64,000 nt of DNA. It comes from Costus lasius. Its lineage: Eukaryota > Streptophyta > Magnoliopsida > Zingiberales > Costaceae. The DNA is taken from positions 91,634,439-91,698,438 of the forward strand of contig CM050450.1 of assembly GCA_027563935.2 (NCBI GenBank), written 5' to 3'. The notes beneath the pieces were generated by a model. That model was not told the DNA's origin. It was given only the letters and a program-made list of their open reading frames with translations, and searched no databases. The translations under genes were made by a program, and so were the position numbers. Of this stretch, positions 60,889-64,000 are shown in pieces. The first letter of the stretch is position 1, and every line of letters starts with the position of its first letter.

Positions 60889-63800
60889 CTAATGGTTGAG
60901 AAATCTCAAACCCATATTATTATAGTGCTCCTCATGCTTCTGCTGCGCCAGAGGCTTGGTAAGCGGGTCAGCCAAATTGTCATCTGTATGAACCTTGCAG
61001 ATTTTGATCTCACCACGATCAATGATCTCCCAGATCAAATGAAACCTTCTCTGTATGTGCTTGGACTTCTGGTGCGACCGTGGTTCCTTTGCCTGTGCGA
61101 TTGCTCCAGTGTTATCACAGAAGATAACCAAAGGATCTGCACTCGAAGGAACAACACCAAGTTCCTGAACGAACTTACGAATCCACACTGCCTCCTTGGA
61201 TGCTTCCGAGGCTGCAACATGTTGGGGTATGCCCTTAAGGCTAATGTTTGAGGCCTTTGGGATTGTAATAGTATCATGTAATAAACTGTTGTGTTTATAA
61301 AGGCATGGTTATTATTCAGGTTGTTACCTTGTCTGCTGTAATAAGTGTACTTCTGAATAATGTCTCAAAGCTGTTCAGCTAGGCTGACAGTCTATATGTC
61401 CTTAGTCGAGATATCTTGGTGAACATGAGACAACCTTGATATGATTGAGACTAATATGTGTGCTAATCTTATAGGATGCTTCGAGCATGAAATAAGATGT
61501 AGACTCATGGGTACATTGGATGTACTGGACAGACCCTACTGGGATATTCCATTGCTTGTCACAATGTGAATGATCCTTATAAGCAGCAAGTGGCACATGT
61601 CCTTTGACTTGAGATCACTTGTGTTTCTAAATGATGATTGTCATTGTTTTGAGGTAGTTCAATATCATTTGAAACATAATGATTATAGACTATCTTGGAT
61701 GGTGAGCTTGAGTCAGGTTAGGGCTCTTGTGATAGATAAAGGATTGCCGTCTCCTTGTTCAAGGAGTGTGATGTTCTAAGGGGCCCCCCCGATATGAGAT
61801 GATTGAGGAAGTGTATGGCCATACCCAGATGACTATGTTCATCTGATCTAATCATGCTCATCATATTGGAGTTACAAGCTTGACCCGCTTGTCCAATAAG
61901 AACATCCAGTGGCAAAGGACACATGTATGCCAAGTGAGTTGATTCACACTTGTGCTATGGTTTGGGTGGAGTCTTGGAAGACTCTTTCCTTTATATCGGG
62001 AGACAGTGATGTGTTGCTAGATACCCCTCACTGATCGTGATAACGTAAGTTATCGTTACCGACATTTAGAGGAAACCCTCAGGGTCGCACAATTTGATGA
62101 TATGGCTTACTTAAGTCAGATCGTGTGGACTGAACTGTTTAGACTCAGTTTAAACGAGTTCAGACTCTGATTGTAAGTGAGATCTAGTCTGATCATGTTT
62201 GATTGATTGGGGCTTGAGATCGGTAAGCTTCGATCGAGAGTTTGGATGCTAGATCATAGAGATCAAGAGCATCAAGAGATGAATGGTTAGATCTTGAACC
62301 ATTTGGTTCAAAGAGATCTAGACCATGGCTTGGGCTGGTTTAATGAACCGAATTGTGTTGAACCTAATTGACTTGAACCGGTTCACATGGGTGAACGTAT
62401 GGTTCAAGGTGTAAAGGCTTGTTGGGCGGTTTTTCCTTCAAGTGAGCGCATGGCTTGAAAACCTTCCATTTATGGAAGTGTAACGCCATGACTTGATTGG
62501 AGAAGGCTTAACGCAAATCGGTTTTTCGGAATTGTCATCTTCGTTGGACGAAAGAGGATTCTAGGTGACGATAGCTCTCGGCCAAGCGCATCTCAACACA
62601 TGACAAGGACATTGGGATCTCTTGCTAGCACAAGGAAGATCCTAAAGGGTAGCCACCCCTCATCTTGTGTGCGAATTTGAAGAGGAGACCTATTTTGATC
62701 TCTTGCTTCCAAGCCGCCACCCTCTTCATGGCTTTGGTATGAGTTCTCATAACTTCAAGTTGATCATATAGTTATCATATTCGATCTTGTTTAGAAACCC
62801 TTTTTCGCCATGCTTGTTAGAATCGCAAGTTTAGGGTTTCTTCCCCCCTTTGAATTAGGGGTTCCTTCACAACATACTCGGCTTCTGTTGTGGAATCAGC
62901 AACTATAGACTGTTTGAAACTTTTCCACACCACTGCTCCACCATTCAAGCTAAAAACATAGCCTGATTGCGATCGGAAATCATCCTGGTCAGATTGGAAC
63001 GAAGCGTCAGTATATCCTTCAATACTGAGTTCTTCCTGACCTCCATATATCAAGAACATATCTTTGGTCCTCCGCAGATATTTTAAAATGTTCTTGACTG
63101 CAATCCAGTGTGCCTGACCTGGATTACTTTGGAATCGACTGGTCACGCTTAACCCGTAAGCGACGTTTGGGCGAGTACACAACATCGCATACATAATGGA
63201 TCCAATAGCCGAAGCATAAGGCCTATTGTCCATATCATCTTTCTCAGTCTGTGTTTGTGGACACTGACTCTTTGAAAGATTCAGACCATGTCTGACTGGA
63301 AGATATCCTCTTTTAGAATTCTCTAAATGGAATCTCTCCAGGACCTTATCGATGTAAGTACTCTGGCACAGCCCGAGAAGCCTCTTAGATCTATCCCTGT
63401 AGATCTTCACACCTAATACATAGGCTGCTTCTCCTAGATCTTTCATCTGGAAACATTTTCTTAACCATGCTTTAACAGCATGCAGTTCAGGAATATCGTT
63501 TCCAATGATTAAGATATCATTGACGTAGAGGACTAGGAATGTAATCACGCTCCCACTAAACCTCTTATATACACACGGGTCATCTTCATTCTTGATGAAA
63601 CCAAATTCAGAGATTGATTCATCAAAACGAATATTCCAGCTTCTAGATGCTTGCTTTAGTCCATAAATGGACTTCTTTAACTTGCATATTTTGTGACGAT
63701 CTGATGGATTAGTGAAACCTTCAGGTTGTGTCATATACACATCCTCATCCAGTTTTCCATTAAGGAAAGCTGTCTTCACATCCATCTGCCAGATCTCATA

Positions 63801-64000
63801 ATCGTAATATGCTGCTATCGCGAAAAGAATCCGAATAGACTTGAACATGGCTACAGGAGAGAAAGTTTCATCATAATCTATCCCGTAGATTTGTTTGAAA
63901 CCTTTTGCAACTAGCCTGCCTTTATAGGTAATCACGTTACCATCCATGTCAATCTTCTTCTTGAAGATCCATTCACAGCCAATGGGGATTACTCCCGGAG
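60889..64000 (-). pseudogene. Copia E pol (RT, RNase H), split by solo LTR
   Basis: Two minus-strand pieces, 60889-61219 and 62875-64000, which are in the same frame once the 1,650-bp LTR and one CAACA are removed. RT includes GFKQIYGIDYDETFSPVAMF and the catalytic motif, which reads YVND instead of YVDD (63511-63530), so the catalytic pair is damaged. RNase H: TDASF, ADSTTEAEYV, then the insertion, then WIRKFVQELG and FCDNTGAIAQ. No other stop or frameshift is visible in this part. Gag, protease and integrase would lie beyond the window. Confidence 0.9.
61220..62869 (+). mobile_element. Solo copia LTR in Copia E RNase H
   Basis: 1,650 bp, TGTTGGGG to TTCCTTCA, plus-strand orientation, flanked by the duplication CAACA (61215-61219 and 62870-62874). 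It is the same broad LTR family as Copia A-E (TATGGCCATA at 61814-61823, GAACCGGTTC at 62375-62384) but a separate subtype at its right end. No internal sequence remains. Confidence 0.95.

Larger units (their letters stand above)
59183..64000 (-). mobile_element. Copia E, inserted into Copia D gag, runs off window
   Basis: Its 3' LTR (59183-60868) is followed by pol on the minus strand; the 5' part lies beyond 64000. It interrupts the Copia D gag codons for EIIANL. The five bases before the LTR are ATAAT (59178-59182); the matching duplicate would be off the window. Its RNase H is split by a solo LTR at 61220-62869. Confidence 0.85.

Overview
The window is plant nuclear DNA made almost entirely of LTR retrotransposons inserted into one another. 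I see no host gene, rRNA, complete tRNA or CRISPR array. Evidence for a flowering-plant genome: Ty1/copia and Ty3/gypsy polyproteins of plant lineages (including an Athila-like element), primer-binding sites for initiator tRNA-Met and tRNA-Asp, 5-bp target-site duplications (TSDs), and nonsense mutations of the kind produced by deamination of methylated CAG/CTG sites. The density of nesting, plus a probable centromere-type chromovirus, suggests a pericentromeric or similar gene-poor region. The species cannot be named from this.

Layout. A remnant of an LTR family called X here lies at 1-285. The outermost element, gypsy G1 (+ strand), starts at its 5' LTR (375-1738) and is cut short in integrase near 52700. 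Two elements sit directly in G1. Copia A (+, 1805-10780, TSD CGACT) lies in its leader. An Athila-like gypsy (+, 12357-51248, TSD GATGC) lies between its protease and reverse transcriptase. The Athila element contains three insertions: a CRM-like chromovirus (-, 14242-24548, TSD GTCGG) inside its tRNA-Asp primer site; Copia B (-, 28285-37406, TSD AACTC) between RNase H and integrase; and Copia C (+, 41127-50185, TSD ATCTC) inside its 3' LTR. The chromovirus itself holds a solo LTR of family X (20244-22315, TSD TAGGG) in gag. The nesting is therefore four levels deep. With insertions removed the Athila element is about 10.4 kb and the chromovirus about 8.2 kb.

The right end (52700-64000) holds minus-strand copies of the same copia family: a leader fragment fused to broken G1 integrase, an LTR shared by two internal regions, Copia D (gag-pol 55569-59182), and Copia E inserted into D's gag (3' LTR 59183-60868, pol running off the window). 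E's RNase H is split by another solo LTR (61220-62869, TSD CAACA).

How the parts relate. The gag, protease, integrase, reverse transcriptase and RNase H segments are pieces of retrotransposon polyproteins, nearly all broken. Copia C is closest to intact: one reading frame of 1,294 codons with a single TAG, and LTRs differing at about eight bases by hand count. Its LTRs differ least, followed by B (about 15) and A (about 21).

The most unusual features are these: the chromovirus pol frame runs about 240 codons into its own LTR through in-frame 87/105-bp tandem repeats; the copia leader carries paired hairpins whose stems differ by compensating changes; and a tRNA-like block in that leader is present in some copies and missing in Copia C.
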